A DNA stretch of 32,616 bases from JAUIEH01 sp964483375 (GTDB lineage Bacteria > Pseudomonadota > Alphaproteobacteria > Caulobacterales > Maricaulaceae): NCBI GenBank assembly GCA_964483375.1, contig CAZABJ010000031.1, forward strand, positions 1 to 32,616. The letters are read 5' to 3'. The notes under the pieces are model-generated. The model was not told the origin of the DNA. It made no database searches and saw only the letters and a list, made by a program, of their open reading frames with translations. Below, piece after piece: positions 31,865-32,616 of the stretch. Position 1 is the first letter of the stretch, and every line of letters starts with the position of its first letter. The translations under genes and the position numbers were made by a program.

Positions 31865-32431
31865 ATGGTCGCCGAAAAAATCAAAGACGAGCCGCTCGAC
31901 GCCATGTCGATGATGCGACAGGCCTTCGAGCCCTTCCAGTCCATGCAGTCGGAAATGACACGCATGCAGGAAGAAATGACCCGGATGATGGAGTCTTTCT
32001 GGAACGCCACCGGCGCGCGCGCCAGCGTGGCTCCGGGGGCGAACGTGCCGGCGATGCGCCCCGCCCACCCGATGGCCGCCAGCGCCTTTGGCCCGATGTT
32101 CGGACTGCCCGCGGCGGACGTCGCGGAAACCGAAACCGCCTATGTCATCTCGACCGAACTTCCCGGCATCGACCGGGGCGACGTGGAGCTCTCGGTTTCC
32201 GACGCGATGATCACCATCGCAGGGGAGAAAAAGGAAACCTCCCAAGACAAGCGCGCGAGTTTCTATATGAGCGAACGGCGCTTCGGCCGCTTCCAACGCT
32301 CGTTCCCGCTGCCCGCCGACATCGACCGCGAGAAGATCGAAGCCGGGTTCGAAAAAGGCGTTCTGACGATCACGCTGCCTAAGACCGAAACCGCCACGCG
32401 CGCGGCGCAAAAAATCGACATCAAGGGCTAA
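31865..32431 (+). CDS. Hsp20/alpha-crystallin small heat-shock protein
   Basis: A 188-aa chaperone. The N-terminal arm (about 10-45) is Met-rich and coiled, with a heptad-like SEMTRMQEEMTRMMESF. The alpha-crystallin domain runs from about 80: ETAYVISTELPGIDRGDVELSV, ITIAGEKKE, RRFGRFQRSFPLP, and GVLTITLPK near the end. It binds unfolding proteins as an ATP-independent holdase. ATG 31865 has AGGAG 8 nt upstream; an in-frame start at 31787 adds unrelated residues. Confidence 0.94.
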   Translation: MVAEKIKDEPLDAMSMMRQAFEPFQSMQSEMTRMQEEMTRMMESFWNATGARASVAPGANVPAMRPAHPMAASAFGPMFGLPAADVAETETAYVISTELPGIDRGDVELSVSDAMITIAGEKKETSQDKRASFYMSERRFGRFQRSFPLPADIDREKIEAGFEKGVLTITLPKTETATRAAQKIDIKG

Positions 32432-32441
32432 AACCGGGTCA

Positions 32442-32470
32442 CGCCGCCGCGGCCTGCGTCTGCGGCGGCG
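32442..32470 (+). terminator. GC-rich hairpin after the Hsp20 gene
   Basis: CGCCGCCGC (32442-32450) and GCGGCGGCG (32462-32470) form a 9-bp stem around an 11-nt loop, 10 bp after the stop. There is no T-run. Confidence 0.4.
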
Positions 32471-32569
32471 ATCCTGACGTGATGACCGTCGCCGAAGCCC
32501 ATTCGGCCGCCGTCGCAATTCGCGGAAAACGCGTTACCCTGCCGGGCGCAGCAAGCGCGGGGGAGCGGG

Positions 32570-32616
32570 ATGTCTTTGGAATTCAGCTATGCCGGCATGA
32601 ACGCTGGCGTCTTGGG
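32570..32616 (+). CDS. 5' end of a gene cut by the window edge
   Basis: An ATG at 32570 with GGGGGAGCGGG directly upstream begins MSLEFSYAGMNAGVL and stays open to the end of the window. It is too short to identify. Confidence 0.4.
   Translation, partial: MSLEFSYAGMNAGVL

Overview
The window looks like a chromosomal segment of a high-GC alphaproteobacterium, probably of the Caulobacterales/Hyphomonadales type. The evidence is the hemC-hemD-mitofilin-like-HemY-like operon, an ECF sigma factor paired with a ChrR-type cupin anti-sigma, an IalB-family protein, and GTG/TTG/CTG starts with short ATGA/GTGA overlaps. This placement comes from gene content only. One run of 100 N (13019-13118) shows it is a draft assembly.

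Layout. 1-76: tRNA-Thr(CGT), minus strand. 141-4677: minus-strand operon hemC, hemD, a Mic60/mitofilin-like membrane protein and a HemY-like TPR membrane protein. 4687-6833: tsaD and gpsA, divergent from hemC with only 9 bp between the assigned starts. 6841-9524: minus-strand cluster of creatininase-family protein, DUF4287/SRPBCC-like protein and amidohydrolase lipoprotein. 9590-10111: one-TM hypothetical protein. 10309-12953: acs plus a secreted TPR protein. 13119-16758: minus-strand run of DUF350 protein, membrane-anchored trypsin-like protease, extensin-like protein, pyrF and pqiA, the last cut by the assembly gap. 16893-22222: patatin-like lipase, a low-complexity membrane protein, TfoX-like protein, a Tyr/Ser-rich secreted protein, a trypsin-like lipoprotein and a secreted NTF2-like protein.

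22334-24605 is the most unusual stretch. A 1136-bp unit occurs twice head to tail, ending exactly at the stop codon of rlmN (24603-25766, minus). Each unit carries a small basic protein gene overlapping a zeta-toxin-like P-loop kinase gene, probably a toxin-antitoxin pair. Each unit begins with a copy of the last 82-87 nt of rlmN coding sequence, so with the intact gene there are three direct repeats. The outermost copy lacks the present stop codon and reads three codons further to a TAA followed by a hairpin. It therefore looks like the displaced original rlmN 3' end, and the module looks like an insertion into the 3' end of rlmN that restored the gene and then duplicated. No integrase, transposase or terminal inverted repeat is visible.

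25905-32616: DUF6065 protein, IalB-family protein, ECF sigma factor (probable CTG start) with a ChrR-like anti-sigma that lacks every His/Cys of the usual N-terminal zinc site, a TrmH/SpoU-type RNA methyltransferase, an exported protein with three Ig-like repeats, an isoaspartyl peptidase/L-asparaginase, an Hsp20 chaperone, and the first 15 codons of a further gene at the right edge.
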